Part shown: piece by piece, positions 26,926-36,234 of the stretch
Layout of the letters: every line of letters begins with the position of its first letter
How positions within the stretch are numbered: position 1 is the stretch's first letter
Assembly (NCBI GenBank): GCA_964550615.1
Contig: CAZKAB010000007.1
Location: 1-64,000, forward strand
Direction of reading: 5' to 3'
DNA: 64,000 nucleotides
Source of the DNA: M55B144 sp964550615
GTDB lineage: Bacteria > Bipolaricaulota > Bipolaricaulia > UBA7950 > UBA9294
Position numbers and translations under genes: made by a program
Notes under the pieces: generated by a model
Databases searched by the model: none
Told to the model about the DNA's origin: nothing
The model's input: the letters and a program-made list of their open reading frames with translations, nothing else

Positions 26926-28274
26926 GCTTTGCCCTCCTTCTCACTCTTCTTGACTACCTTGCGGTAGCCTTCATCCTTTGTCACCACAATCGGCGTCCCT
27001 TGTGGGAGGAAGCCCTCCTCACACACTATGTCCGTCCGCTCATCGCCGAATTCGCCCACTCCTACCGGATGGAGATCCGTAACCGCCACGCCCTTTCTCC
27101 CCACCCATTCTCCCTCACGCGACTCCGCCTTCTTGTCGAACGCACGTCCGGTGATCGTCTGTGAGAGTATGACACCGCCGAACCGAAGGCGCGTCTTTGG
27201 GAGCCGCGTGACGATGAGAATCGCTATCACCAGTGCAAGCACAAGACCGACAGAGACGGCAACAATGGCATGTATCGCTTCAGCCGGCTGCGCCAATGGG
27301 CCCACCATGGACGTGTAGAAGCCGATACCGACGAGAACGAGACCGGCGAGGCCGGATAAACCCAACGTAGTACCGGTGAATACGAATACCTCAAGGAAGA
27401 TGAACACGATACCGGCAAGAAGGAACATGATCGAGCCCCATCCGGCAAGGCCGACAAGGAAGTGCGACCAGAAAAAGACACCCAACAGAACGAGGCCGCT
27501 CATCCCCGGTATGCCGAAGCCGGGCACGATCATCTCTACGAAAAGACCCAGCACGCCCGTCGCGATTAGTATTCCTGCCACCCACGGCGTCGTCAGGACT
27601 TCGACCACATCATCGATCACGCGACGCTGGTGAACCACCACCGCCGCCCCGGTAAGCCCCTCCAGGCTAAGCAAGTCGTCGATGCCGGCGACTTCGCCAT
27701 CGGAGTATCCCCACTGTTCAGCCTCTGTATATGTCAAGGTGAGGAGCTTGCCCTTTTCGCTCAATCCCGGGATCTCGATGTCCCGATCGACCATCGCTTC
27801 AGCAACATCGGTCGGCCTTCCCCGCGATTCGGCAGTGGCAGCAAACAGTTCGCGCGTCGCCGATACGATCTTCTCCGGCGCTTCTTCCATCTTTCCAGAT
27901 TCGAAATAGACCGGCGTCGCCGCTCCTATCACTCCGGCCGAGGCGAAGTATATCTTTTCGCAAGCAATCGCAAGCAGCGCTCCAGCGGAATACGCTTCCC
28001 GGTTGACGTAGGCGATAGTCGGGATTTTCGCGTCAAGGATAGCGTCACGCGCCGCGATCGCCGAATCGAGATATCCACCCGGAGTGGAGAGTTCGATCAC
28101 CACTGCATCCGCTCCTGACTCCGCTGCGGAAGACAGCCCCTGACGCAAGTAAGAGACGGTACCTCGGCCGATGTCGCCGTTGACGTTGAGAACCCACACC
28201 GATCCAGCTGTCTGTGACAACCCGAAATATGAGACCGCTAGCAGTATCACCAGAAACAGAATGCGAGTTTTCAT
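26922..28274 (-). CDS. NfeD-family membrane protein with ClpP-class serine protease domain
   Basis: A 450-aa long-form NfeD (membrane-bound 1510-type serine protease). An N-terminal signal anchor is followed by a ClpP-like domain (about 25-210) with the nucleophile serine in NREAYSAGALLA and the lysine near MVDRDIEI. Then come four to five transmembrane helices (about 230-380) and a C-terminal NfeD OB domain. It is expressed with floA. There is no ribosome binding site: a promoter -10 box lies six nt upstream of the ATG, suggesting a leaderless mRNA. Confidence 0.93.
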   Translation of the reverse strand: MKTRILFLVILLAVSYFGLSQTAGSVWVLNVNGDIGRGTVSYLRQGLSSAAESGADAVVIELSTPGGYLDSAIAARDAILDAKIPTIAYVNREAYSAGALLAIACEKIYFASAGVIGAATPVYFESGKMEEAPEKIVSATRELFAATAESRGRPTDVAEAMVDRDIEIPGLSEKGKLLTLTYTEAEQWGYSDGEVAGIDDLLSLEGLTGAAVVVHQRRVIDDVVEVLTTPWVAGILIATGVLGLFVEMIVPGFGIPGMSGLVLLGVFFWSHFLVGLAGWGSIMFLLAGIVFIFLEVFVFTGTTLGLSGLAGLVLVGIGFYTSMVGPLAQPAEAIHAIVAVSVGLVLALVIAILIVTRLPKTRLRFGGVILSQTITGRAFDKKAESREGEWVGRKGVAVTDLHPVGVGEFGDERTDIVCEEGFLPQGTPIVVTKDEGYRKVVKKSEKEGKA

Positions 28275-28280
28275 GGATCT

Positions 28281-28309
28281 ATCCTAGGAACCCTTTCAGA
28301 ACTTGTCAA
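28281..28309 (-). promoter_or_regulatory. Promoter of the nfeD-floA operon, probably leaderless
   Basis: On the minus strand TTGACA (28304-28309) and TAGGAT (28281-28286) are separated by 17 nt. Only AGATCC separates the -10 box from the ATG at 28274, so the transcript should start at or very near the initiation codon. Confidence 0.7.
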
Positions 28310-28658
28310 TAGTGCGGCCACTTCCGTCGAAGACGATCTTGCAGGTCTATTCATCGCTTGCCATCTTCTGTCGATCGCAGCACGTAGTGCGCAATCATTT
28401 TCCGCAGGTCCTTGATGAACCACGCGTAGAGGTCCCCCAATCTTACTCATCGGTGTACTACCACGGAATGAGGTTGTACGAAGGCATCAACGCAAGAGCC
28501 TGTATCGCCGATAGCGCGAGAAAACGGCAAATATGAGTGGTTTCACTATAGTCATCTCTTTATCCTACATGCTACTCTCATGTATCAGGCTTGACAATAG
28601 GCTCACATTTCCGCGATGTGACCGATTGTGATATACTGCGGGACATCTAAGGAGACTA
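28310..28658. other. Divergent intergenic region
   Basis: About 350 nt between nfeD and the DUF2007 gene. A TTGACA at about 28592 and an extended TGTGATATACT near 28627 suggest plus-strand promoters close to the DUF2007 gene. Short frames here do not look coding. Nothing else is recognised. Confidence 0.4.
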
Positions 28659-28904
28659 ATGAAAAGAGAGAGCGACCGTCTGGTTACCGTGCTGACAACT
28701 GGCGATGTGGGGACAATCGCTGTCGCCGCTTCCATACTCGAAGCGGCCGAGATTCCCTATTTCGAGAAGGGCGGCGCTTCCCGAAGCCTCGGCATCCAGC
28801 TGTTCAATGCTTCAGCCGGGTTCGTGGAGTTTCAGGTCCGTCCCGAGGATGCCGAAGCGGCCCGCGATCTCCTGTCGCACCTGACAGAAGACGGCAAAGA
28901 ATGA
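28659..28904 (+). CDS. DUF2007 family small protein
   Basis: An 81-aa protein matching the DUF2007 pattern: an N-terminal LVTVLTTGDVGTIAVAASILEAAEIPY stretch (broken at GD), then a C-terminal QVRPEDAEAARDLL. The fold is ferredoxin-like and related to PII-like signalling proteins; function is unknown. TAAGGAG precedes the ATG and a strong terminator begins at its stop, so it is a single-gene transcript. Confidence 0.88.
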   Translation: MKRESDRLVTVLTTGDVGTIAVAASILEAAEIPYFEKGGASRSLGIQLFNASAGFVEFQVRPEDAEAARDLLSHLTEDGKE

Positions 28905-28945
28905 TCCGGCTTGGATGAGCAGTCAACACTCGTCCAAGCCGGATT
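28904..28945 (+). terminator. Strong hairpin after the DUF2007 gene
   Basis: ATCCGGCTTGGATGAG (28904-28919) pairs with CTCGTCCAAGCCGGAT with one mismatch, enclosing a 9-nt loop. No long U-tract follows, but the stem is stable and placed between converging genes. Confidence 0.75.
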
Positions 28946-28992
28946 GACGTTGCACAGACTTCATCAACCCTTCGCTAGCGGCTAAAGTACCT

Positions 28993-30744
28993 CTACCAGC
29001 CGCCGCCGCCGCCGCCGCCAAAGCCACCACCGGAGAATCCGCCACCGAACGATCCCCCGCCACCCCACGCGGAGCGCCCACTCGAACTGGCACGTGGCGC
29101 GGAAACGAATGTTCTCTCCATGCCTGATGACAGATTCGCCATCCCGATATAGAACAACGCAGGATTGAACCCGGGGCTCGCCCCCATGTACCAGTTCGGC
29201 GGCTCCTTCAACAGTCCTTCGAACTGCTTGCTCCAGATGGAGGTGAGATTGAGGGCCATGGCATACGGCAGAAGCTTCTCGAACAATTGCGGGTTCTTCT
29301 CCGGTGCGTCGTGGAACTCCATCTGCTCCACCTCCGCCCGACGGATGTACTCCGATAGGCCAAGTACGTCCCGCAGCGCTTCCGTGCCCTTGTTCGTCCG
29401 CCTCGGCATGATTGGAGTGAACGCGAGAATGATCACGCCACAGGCCGCAACCGCTACGCCAAGATAGAGCGAAGAGGCCCAGATCCCGACCGCCACGCCC
29501 AGGAACACAACGAGCATGCCCATCGTCGAATACGACCGGCGCACCCGCTCAGGGTTGCTCGCATATAGACCCTTCTTCACCAAGCCGGCGTACAGGTCCG
29601 ATTTTAGCTGCGGCAGCACCTTATAGAACTTGTTCTCTAACGAAGAGAGCGTGCGACTGTCGGGGTTGCCGGAGTCAAAGATCGCCCCGAACAGCCTCGC
29701 CTCCACCTTTGTGAGTCCAGTGTCGGTGTCCTTCTGCTTGACGAATTCGTAATCCGTCGGCCCGGACCGTCCGAACACACGCTTCACTTTGTCGGCAAGT
29801 CCGACATCTTCGTCGCTGACCTCGCTGATAGTGAGATAGCCCTTGACCGCCAAGCCGATCACCATCGCCGTGATGTCTCGCAGATCGGCGCGATCGTCGA
29901 TCAGCACCCCCACTTCTCCGGCGTGCATTCCGCGTGGCGGTTCGAATCGCGGTGCGATCGTTCCCTTCGCCGGATCTTTCCCCTTGTAGAACCACAGCAG
30001 GAACATCCCGATGAGGGCGAGGATCGGCAAAGCAGCGTACTTGTTCGCCGAAAGGAACCAGCCGATCTTCTGCCAGGTGGTCGGCGCGGCGATACCAGCC
30101 TGATCCCGCGGCATGGACACATCGATCGTCAACCCCTCTCCTGGAGAGAGATAACCCGTCTCAAAGATCAGGCGACCGCTGTCATCGACCACCCCTTGTC
30201 CACCGCGCGCCGAGCTCCCGTAGTAGCCGACGTAAGAAATGCTGCTCGCGTCGGCGGCGGGAACGGTGTCAGGCAGGGTGACGACGGCGCTCGCATGTTC
30301 GATCGGGATTCGCCAATCGTTCCCGGTTACATTCCAGTAAAGCTGGATGTATTCGTCATGGAAGAGGATGGCGCGTCCCACCGAATAGGAAATCACATAG
30401 GTGTGCGTCCCGGTGATATAGCGATCGGGGTCACCGATACGAATGATCACATTTCCACCGCTATGCCTGGTCGTGTACTGTGCGGGGGCGTTGTCCGCCT
30501 CGACAGACTTGAGCCGGAATGAGACGCTCAGCTTCTCCCCTGTCGGTCGGCGATATGAAACGGGGATCTCCCGCTCGATCCCGTGATACGCAGTGTCGAA
30601 CAGTACCGTGAGGGTCTCGGTGACATGCAACGTCCCCTCCGTGTCGAGTGCAATCTGGCTCGCGAAGTCGTTAATGCGCAGGCTCGCCGATCCGAGGACC
30701 GATATTCCGGCAAGCAGTATGAGAAAGACAACTGCTTTTCGCAT
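28993..30744 (-). CDS. DUF2207 family membrane protein
   Basis: A 583-aa membrane protein of the YciQ/DUF2207 group. A signal peptide (about 1-20) leads an extracytoplasmic beta domain (about 22-220, with HGIEREIPVSYR). Transmembrane helices lie at about 235-255 and 410-450. The C-terminus is a Gly/Phe-rich GGGFGGGGGGGW tail typical of the family. It overlaps lemA by one nt (TGATG). LemA-DUF2207 pairs are common, but the function is unknown. Confidence 0.9.
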   Translation of the reverse strand: MRKAVVFLILLAGISVLGSASLRINDFASQIALDTEGTLHVTETLTVLFDTAYHGIEREIPVSYRRPTGEKLSVSFRLKSVEADNAPAQYTTRHSGGNVIIRIGDPDRYITGTHTYVISYSVGRAILFHDEYIQLYWNVTGNDWRIPIEHASAVVTLPDTVPAADASSISYVGYYGSSARGGQGVVDDSGRLIFETGYLSPGEGLTIDVSMPRDQAGIAAPTTWQKIGWFLSANKYAALPILALIGMFLLWFYKGKDPAKGTIAPRFEPPRGMHAGEVGVLIDDRADLRDITAMVIGLAVKGYLTISEVSDEDVGLADKVKRVFGRSGPTDYEFVKQKDTDTGLTKVEARLFGAIFDSGNPDSRTLSSLENKFYKVLPQLKSDLYAGLVKKGLYASNPERVRRSYSTMGMLVVFLGVAVGIWASSLYLGVAVAACGVIILAFTPIMPRRTNKGTEALRDVLGLSEYIRRAEVEQMEFHDAPEKNPQLFEKLLPYAMALNLTSIWSKQFEGLLKEPPNWYMGASPGFNPALFYIGMANLSSGMERTFVSAPRASSSGRSAWGGGGSFGGGFSGGGFGGGGGGGW

Positions 30745-31298
30745 CAGAAACGCACCCGGGGCGCCTCGCGCTGTTCCTCGCCTGGGAGCATGTAGAACTC
30801 GCGCTCCTTGAAGTGAAACATGTTGGCGATAATGCTCTGCGGGAAGATTCGGATGCGCGTGTTGAGATCTCGCACCACGGCGTTGTAGTACGTGCGCGAT
30901 CGTTGCACCGCGTCCTCGATCTGCTCCATCGTCTGCTGCAATTGCATGAAGTTCTCGTTCGCCTTCAGCTCTGGATAGTTTTCCACCACCGCGAACAGCG
31001 ATTTGAGCGCCCCTTTCAGACCTTCCTCCGCACGCGCCTGTTCCTGAGGAGAGGAGGCATTGATCGCACTCGCCCGCGCCTGCGTAACCTTCTCAAACAC
31101 ACCTTTTTCGTGCGCCGCATACCCTTTTACCGTCTCCACCAAGTTCGGAATCAAGTCCCAGCGGCGCTTGAGCTGCGTGTCGATATCTCGCCACGATTCC
31201 TCACTCCTTACCTGAAGCCGCACCAAACGGTTGTAACTCAACACGGCCCAGCCGAGAATGACCACCGCCACGAATAGGATGATATAGCCTGCACCCAT
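30744..31298 (-). CDS. lemA: LemA family protein
   Basis: A 184-aa LemA protein: one N-terminal transmembrane helix (about 3-22), then a long helical-bundle domain with the hallmark KRRWDLIPNLVETVKGYAAHE. The C-terminal PQSIIANMFHFKEREFYM is also typical. The start is the ATG with GGAGGGA upstream; a longer frame to 31382 has no binding site. Translationally coupled to the DUF2207 gene. LemA proteins are envelope-associated; function is not settled. Confidence 0.93.
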   Translation of the reverse strand: MGAGYIILFVAVVILGWAVLSYNRLVRLQVRSEESWRDIDTQLKRRWDLIPNLVETVKGYAAHEKGVFEKVTQARASAINASSPQEQARAEEGLKGALKSLFAVVENYPELKANENFMQLQQTMEQIEDAVQRSRTYYNAVVRDLNTRIRIFPQSIIANMFHFKEREFYMLPGEEQREAPRVRF

Positions 31299-31482
31299 AT
31301 TCCCTCCTTTCCTTCTTGTCAGATATTGTAGCCAAGCCAACCGGATCGACCAACTCGCCGCCGGCAGCTTCGAGCCTATCATGTGCGCGTGACGGCCTCG
31401 GAAGTGCCTGTTTCACTATTGAAAACCGGGGTTGATGTTAGTAAAGTCCGTCTGTCAGCCTTACCGATATCTGGAGGTGCCC

Positions 31483-32550
31483 ATGCACAAGCGACTGTTT
31501 ACACCGGGGCCGACCGAAGTCCGGTCCGATATTCTGAAAGAGCTTTCCACCCCGCAAATTCACCATCGCTCGCCCGAGTTCGGCGAGCTGTACGCCGAGA
31601 TTCAGCCGAAGCTGCAGCAACTTCTGTACACGAAGAATCCCGTCTTCATCTATACATCTTCTTCCACCGGGGCGATGGAGTCCGCAGTGACCAACCTGGT
31701 GGCGAAGCGCTGCTTGAATTTGGTTAACGGCGCGTTCTCCGAGCGCTGGCACGAGATCACAGTTGGGAATGGTGTCCCGTGCGACGCTTTTGCTACGGAG
31801 TGGAACGTCGCGATCAAGCCGGAGATGGTAGACGAACAACTGAAGACCGGAAAATACGACGCGGTCACGCTCGTGCTGAACGAAACATCTACCGGGATGA
31901 TGAACCCGATTCGCGAGATCGCCGAGGTCGTGAACTCATATCCCGATGTTTTCCTGCTCGTAGATGCAGTGAGCGGCATGGCGGGTGTGAAGATCGACAC
32001 AGACGCGTGGAAGCTCGACTTCGTCCTCGCCGGCGTGCAGAAGGCGTTCGCTCTCCCCGCCGGTCTCGCCGTCGCCGCAGTCAGCGAGCGGGCACTGGCA
32101 AGAGCCGAGAACGTGCCGCCGCGAAGCTACTATTTCAACCTGATACAGATAAACAAGTACCACAAGAAGAACCAAACCCCTTCGACTCCCGCGATCCCGC
32201 ACATGTTCGCGCTAAACGCCCAACTGAACGAGATGCTTTCAGAGGGCTTTGAGACCCGTTTCGCCCGCCACAATAGGATGGCCGGCATCGTCCAGTCGTG
32301 GGCGAAGAAGCACTTCGACATCTACCCGGAAGACGGTTACTGGTCGAAGACGCTGACCTGCGTCAAGAACACACACGGCGCCGATGTGCCAAAGCTGATC
32401 AAAACGCTCGCCGACGAATACAACCTGCGCATCTCCAACGGTTACGGCGCACTAAAGAATGAGACATTCCGCATCGCACACATGGGAGACACACAGGTCG
32501 ACGAGATCGAAGGCCTGCTGCGGGCGATCGAAACCGTTCTCGGCATCTAG
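31483..32550 (+). CDS. Class V aminotransferase, probable phosphoserine or serine-type aminotransferase
   Basis: A 355-aa PLP enzyme of class V. The N-terminus MHKRLFTPGPTEV is typical of serine-glyoxylate/alanine-glyoxylate aminotransferases. The PLP lysine is in VLAGVQKAFALPAG near 195 and the aspartate in LVDAVSGM. Because serA follows after 9 nt, it probably acts as phosphoserine aminotransferase, as class V enzymes of this kind are reported to do in several archaea and bacteria. Start is the ATG after TGGAGGT; upstream in-frame ATGs lack a site. Confidence 0.87.
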   Translation: MHKRLFTPGPTEVRSDILKELSTPQIHHRSPEFGELYAEIQPKLQQLLYTKNPVFIYTSSSTGAMESAVTNLVAKRCLNLVNGAFSERWHEITVGNGVPCDAFATEWNVAIKPEMVDEQLKTGKYDAVTLVLNETSTGMMNPIREIAEVVNSYPDVFLLVDAVSGMAGVKIDTDAWKLDFVLAGVQKAFALPAGLAVAAVSERALARAENVPPRSYYFNLIQINKYHKKNQTPSTPAIPHMFALNAQLNEMLSEGFETRFARHNRMAGIVQSWAKKHFDIYPEDGYWSKTLTCVKNTHGADVPKLIKTLADEYNLRISNGYGALKNETFRIAHMGDTQVDEIEGLLRAIETVLGI

Positions 32551-32559
32551 GAGGGAGAG

Positions 32560-33480
32560 ATGACATTCAAGGTATTGGCGTCCGATCCGCTCGCGGATAG
32601 CGCCGTTAGCGCAATGCGTGAGGCCGGGCTCGCGGTGGATGTGAAGACTGAACTCACGCCGGAACAGCTGAAACAGGAGATCGGCATCTACGATGCAATC
32701 GTCATCCGCAGCGCGACTAAGGTGCGTGCCGAGATCATCGACGCAGCGAGCCGCCTCAAGCTCGTCGTGCGGGCGGGCGTGGGACTGGACAATGTGGACG
32801 TTGACTACGCAAAAAGCAAAGGGATCGCCGTTCGCAACACGCCGACGGCGAGTTCGAACTCGGTTGCCGAGTTGGCCCTTGGGCATCTCATCTCTCTTGC
32901 CCGGTACATCTCTCGGGGAACGGTCTCTGTGAAGTCGGGAAGGTGGGAAAAGAAGGCAATGAAAGGGGTGGAGATAGCGGGAAAGACGCTCGGGATCGTG
33001 GGGATCGGTCGCATCGGTCAGTCGCTGGCCGACAAGGCTGCAGCCCTCGGCATGCGCGTCATCGCGTTCGACAAGTTTGTCTCAAAAAGCCCGCTCCCCA
33101 AGACTGTACAGATGGTTCCGTTTGAGGAAATCCTTTCTTCAAGCGATTTCATCTCTCTTCACATCCCGTTCGATCCCGCTGTTGGAGCCACAATCGGCGC
33201 CGACGAAATCGCGCTGATGAAGAACGGCGTGCGGATCGTCAACTGTGCCCGCGGCGGCGTGATCGATGAAGACGCCCTCGCCGCAGCGCTGGCATCGGGG
33301 AAGGTGGCGGGCGCCGCTCTCGACGTGTTCGACAACGAGCCACCATCATCCGAGCGGCCGCTATTCGCACAGGAGAACGTTTCGTTCACCCCGCACATCG
33401 GCGCATCCACGGTGGAAGCACAGGCGCGTGTCGGCGCAGAGGCGGCAGCGACGGTCATCGAATTCGCCCGATCCCTGTAG
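32560..33480 (+). CDS. serA: D-3-phosphoglycerate dehydrogenase, short form
   Basis: A 306-aa D-2-hydroxyacid dehydrogenase. The NAD-binding motif GIVGIGRIGQSLADK is near residue 145, the catalytic Arg-Glu-His set appears in NCARGGVIDE, the AALDVFDNEPP block, and the HIGAST tail. It lacks a C-terminal ACT/ASB regulatory domain, so it is a short SerA probably not inhibited allosterically through ACT. Position between the aminotransferase and DUF1015 supports the serine route. Confidence 0.92.
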   Translation: MTFKVLASDPLADSAVSAMREAGLAVDVKTELTPEQLKQEIGIYDAIVIRSATKVRAEIIDAASRLKLVVRAGVGLDNVDVDYAKSKGIAVRNTPTASSNSVAELALGHLISLARYISRGTVSVKSGRWEKKAMKGVEIAGKTLGIVGIGRIGQSLADKAAALGMRVIAFDKFVSKSPLPKTVQMVPFEEILSSSDFISLHIPFDPAVGATIGADEIALMKNGVRIVNCARGGVIDEDALAAALASGKVAGAALDVFDNEPPSSERPLFAQENVSFTPHIGASTVEAQARVGAEAAATVIEFARSL

Positions 33481-33487
33481 GAGGAAC

Positions 33488-34789
33488 ATGGCTCATATCA
33501 TTCCGTTTTGCGGCATACGCTACAACCTCACCTCCGCCGGCAGCGCGGATGCTCTCGTCACACAACCGTACGATCGCATCGGCGAGATGGAACAGTCGAC
33601 CTATTATGCGCGAAGTCCCCATAACGTCGTTCGCATAATCAAAGGCAAGAAAGAGCCAACGGACAACGGCGAGAACGTCTACACTCGCGCTGCCGCTTCT
33701 TTCTCTGACTGGATCTCACACAAGATACTCGTTCGCGATTCTGTCCCTTCCCTGTACGTCTACCACCAGGAATACACGTTTGGCGAACAGAAACTAACGC
33801 GCAAAGGCGTGATCGCGCTCGGAAAGCTGGAGCCGGAAAAGGTTCACGCTCACGAAAAGACGCTTTCCGGCCCGAAACAGGACCGATTGCGTCTGATGCG
33901 CGCGACAGAGGCGAACTTCGGACACATCTTCATGCTCTACTCCGACCCGGAACGACGCGCCGACCGGACGCTTGCCGAGGCAATTAGCGGCCTCTCTCCC
34001 GTCATCGAAGCACGCGACGACTTCGGAAACACCCACCGCGTATGGCAAGTCACCGACACGAACGTGATCTCCACCGTCCAAGAAGCGTTATCCGATCGGG
34101 ATCTGTACATCGCCGACGGGCATCACCGGTACGAGACCGCGGTCAACTTCATGCACGAGTGTCAGAATAATGGCTGGCGCACGGCGGCACCGGAATCGTT
34201 CGATGTACGGATGATGACGTTGTTCAATATCGACGAGCCAGGAATGACGATCCGCCCAATCCATCGCCTTGTTCACGCCCTGATCGACTACGATCCCGAT
34301 CATTTCCTTACGCTCGCCGTGGAAGACTTTGAGGTGATGCGTCACGAAACGCTTGCGGAAATGGAACAAGCAGTGACAAGCGGGATGGAGCGCCACACAT
34401 TCGGCTGCTACACCGCCGGTGTATTCGCCTCGCTTACTCTTCGCGATGAACGGCTGATGGACCGACTGATCAGCGGGGATTGGTCGAGCGACTGGAAACA
34501 TCTCGATGTCTCCATTCTCCATACGGCGATCCTCGATCGGCTACTCGGAATCGACGCCGCCGCGCTGGAAGAACAGCGAAACATAACCTACTCGCACGAC
34601 CCGCAGGACGCGGTGGCTAAAGTGGACGACGGTTCGGAGCAGATCTTCTTCCTGCTCAACCCAACTTCTCCCGCCGAAGTGCGGCAAGTGGCCGATCATG
34701 GCGAGAAGATGCCACAGAAATCGACCGATTTCTATCCCAAGCTGTTGACCGGACTCGTGATGTCAAAGATGGAGATCGACAAAGGCTGA
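33488..34789 (+). CDS. DUF1015 family protein associated with serine biosynthesis
   Basis: A 433-aa DUF1015 protein. Diagnostic stretches are the N-terminal PFCGIRYN, VTQPYDRI, and the DRDLYIADGHHRYETA block. The start is the ATG at 33488 after TAGGAGG, 7 nt behind serA; a longer frame from 33266 lies inside serA. DUF1015 is often beside serA/serC in anaerobes. It may act on serine or phosphoserine (a relationship to free-serine kinases has been suggested for similar proteins), but I cannot show this from sequence. No serB-like phosphatase is in the cluster. Confidence 0.88.
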   Translation: MAHIIPFCGIRYNLTSAGSADALVTQPYDRIGEMEQSTYYARSPHNVVRIIKGKKEPTDNGENVYTRAAASFSDWISHKILVRDSVPSLYVYHQEYTFGEQKLTRKGVIALGKLEPEKVHAHEKTLSGPKQDRLRLMRATEANFGHIFMLYSDPERRADRTLAEAISGLSPVIEARDDFGNTHRVWQVTDTNVISTVQEALSDRDLYIADGHHRYETAVNFMHECQNNGWRTAAPESFDVRMMTLFNIDEPGMTIRPIHRLVHALIDYDPDHFLTLAVEDFEVMRHETLAEMEQAVTSGMERHTFGCYTAGVFASLTLRDERLMDRLISGDWSSDWKHLDVSILHTAILDRLLGIDAAALEEQRNITYSHDPQDAVAKVDDGSEQIFFLLNPTSPAEVRQVADHGEKMPQKSTDFYPKLLTGLVMSKMEIDKG

Positions 34790-34819
34790 ACTGTAAGAGG
34801 AAGCGCGCTTGCTATCTCA

Positions 34820-35485
34820 TCACCCTTCCAGATGTTCTCCCAATCCGGGGATGTGCACCTTCTTCTCCAGCATCCGCAGCAACTGGGTAACCATGAACAC
34901 CAGCGCCAAGTAGAAGAGAGCAACGACTATGTACACCTCGAAGTAGAGGAAATTGTGCGAGGCGATCCGCTTCGCCACGCCCATCAGATCGAGCAGGGTC
35001 ACCGAGAAGACAATCGATGAGTACTTGAGCATGAGAATCAGCTCGTTCGACCAGGAAGGGATCACGATCCGAAATGCCTGCGGTAATACCACGTAACGCG
35101 CGGCCTGCACCATACTCATCCCCATTGAACGGGCGGCGAATAGCTGCCCGGTCTTCACGGCCTGAATTGCCCCGCGCAGGTATTCCGCTTGGTAAGCGGC
35201 CGTGTTCAGGCCGAGCGCAAGCACGCCGCTGGTAAACGCCGATAGCATGATTCCCCAGCTGGGCAGCCCGTAGTAGATCATGAGCAACTGCACGAGCAGC
35301 GGCGTGCCGCGGAAGATCTGAATGTAGATGCTGCAGGGGATGGAGATCCACTTTCCCCCGTACACACGCCCGAGCGCAAGCAGAATCCCAAGCACCACAC
35401 CGATGGCGATGCACGTAACCGTGATCTCGATAGTGAGAATCAGCCCGTGCGCCAGCTGCGGCAGCCACGACCATTCGAAGATCAT
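34820..35485 (-). CDS. Amino-acid ABC transporter permease
   Basis: A 221-aa HisM/ArtQ-type permease. The N-terminal sequence HGLILTIEITVTCIAIGVVLG, the RGTPLLVQL stretch near 60 and the conserved EAA-like loop AARSMGMSMVQAARYVVLPQA (about 120-140) match polar amino-acid importers. About five transmembrane helices. It overlaps the ATPase gene (TGATG). Last gene of the importer operon. Confidence 0.93.
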   Translation of the reverse strand: MIFEWSWLPQLAHGLILTIEITVTCIAIGVVLGILLALGRVYGGKWISIPCSIYIQIFRGTPLLVQLLMIYYGLPSWGIMLSAFTSGVLALGLNTAAYQAEYLRGAIQAVKTGQLFAARSMGMSMVQAARYVVLPQAFRIVIPSWSNELILMLKYSSIVFSVTLLDLMGVAKRIASHNFLYFEVYIVVALFYLALVFMVTQLLRMLEKKVHIPGLGEHLEG

Positions 35486-36234
35486 CAGCCCGTCTCCCCA
35501 TAAAGCTCGTTTATCTTGTGGAGAAACTCTCCAGTACGCGGACTTTTCGGCGAGGAGAACAGCTGCTCGGGTGTTCCTTGCTCAACGATCACGCCGTGCT
35601 CCATAAAGATGATCTCGTCGGCGACAGAACGCGCGAATCCCATCTCATGCGTAACCACAAGCATCGTCATCCCGCTCTTAGCGAGGTCAATCATTACGGT
35701 GAGAACCTCGCCGATCAATTCCGGATCGAGCGCGGATGTCGGTTCGTCGAACAGGATCAGCTTCGGCGACATCGCCAATGCTCGCGCGATCGAGACGCGC
35801 TGCTGCTGCCCGCCGGACAGCTGGGCCGGATAGCAGTCGGCCTTTTCGGCAAGCCCGACGCGATCCAGTTCCTCCATCGCCAGCTTGGTCGCGGCTTCCT
35901 TCTTCATCCGCTTAACCTTTACCGGTCCGATGCGGACGTTGGATAGTGCCGTGAGGTGCGAGAAGAGGTTGAAGCTCTGAAATACAAATCCCATCTGCGC
36001 GCGAAGCTCATTGATCTTCGCCTTTGCCGCCGTCACTTCCACTTCATCGAGCCAGACGCGACCGGCATCAGGCGAGCTGAGGTGATTGATGCAGCGCAAC
36101 AGCGTGCTCTTGCCTGTCCCCGAAGGGCCGATTACAACTTTCGTATCGCCTCTTTCCAGTGAGAACGATACCCCTTTGAGCACCTCTTCGGTTCCATACT
36201 TTTTGTGGATGTTTTCGACGATAAGCAGACTCAT
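35485..36234 (-). CDS. Polar amino-acid ABC transporter ATP-binding protein
   Basis: A 249-aa GlnQ/HisP-type ATPase. Walker A is GPSGTGKST near 36-44, the signature is LSGGQQQR, Walker B is LILFDEPTSALDPE, and the switch histidine is in VVTHEMGFA. The ATG at 36234 overlaps the permease stop. It energises the importer formed with the two permeases on either side. Confidence 0.96.
   Translation of the reverse strand: MSLLIVENIHKKYGTEEVLKGVSFSLERGDTKVVIGPSGTGKSTLLRCINHLSSPDAGRVWLDEVEVTAAKAKINELRAQMGFVFQSFNLFSHLTALSNVRIGPVKVKRMKKEAATKLAMEELDRVGLAEKADCYPAQLSGGQQQRVSIARALAMSPKLILFDEPTSALDPELIGEVLTVMIDLAKSGMTMLVVTHEMGFARSVADEIIFMEHGVIVEQGTPEQLFSSPKSPRTGEFLHKINELYGETG

Noticed and set aside
34812..35501. 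229-codon frame overlapping the amino-acid permease on the same strand
   Set aside because: Different frame of the permease gene; its translation is Arg/His/Ala-rich without transmembrane segments.
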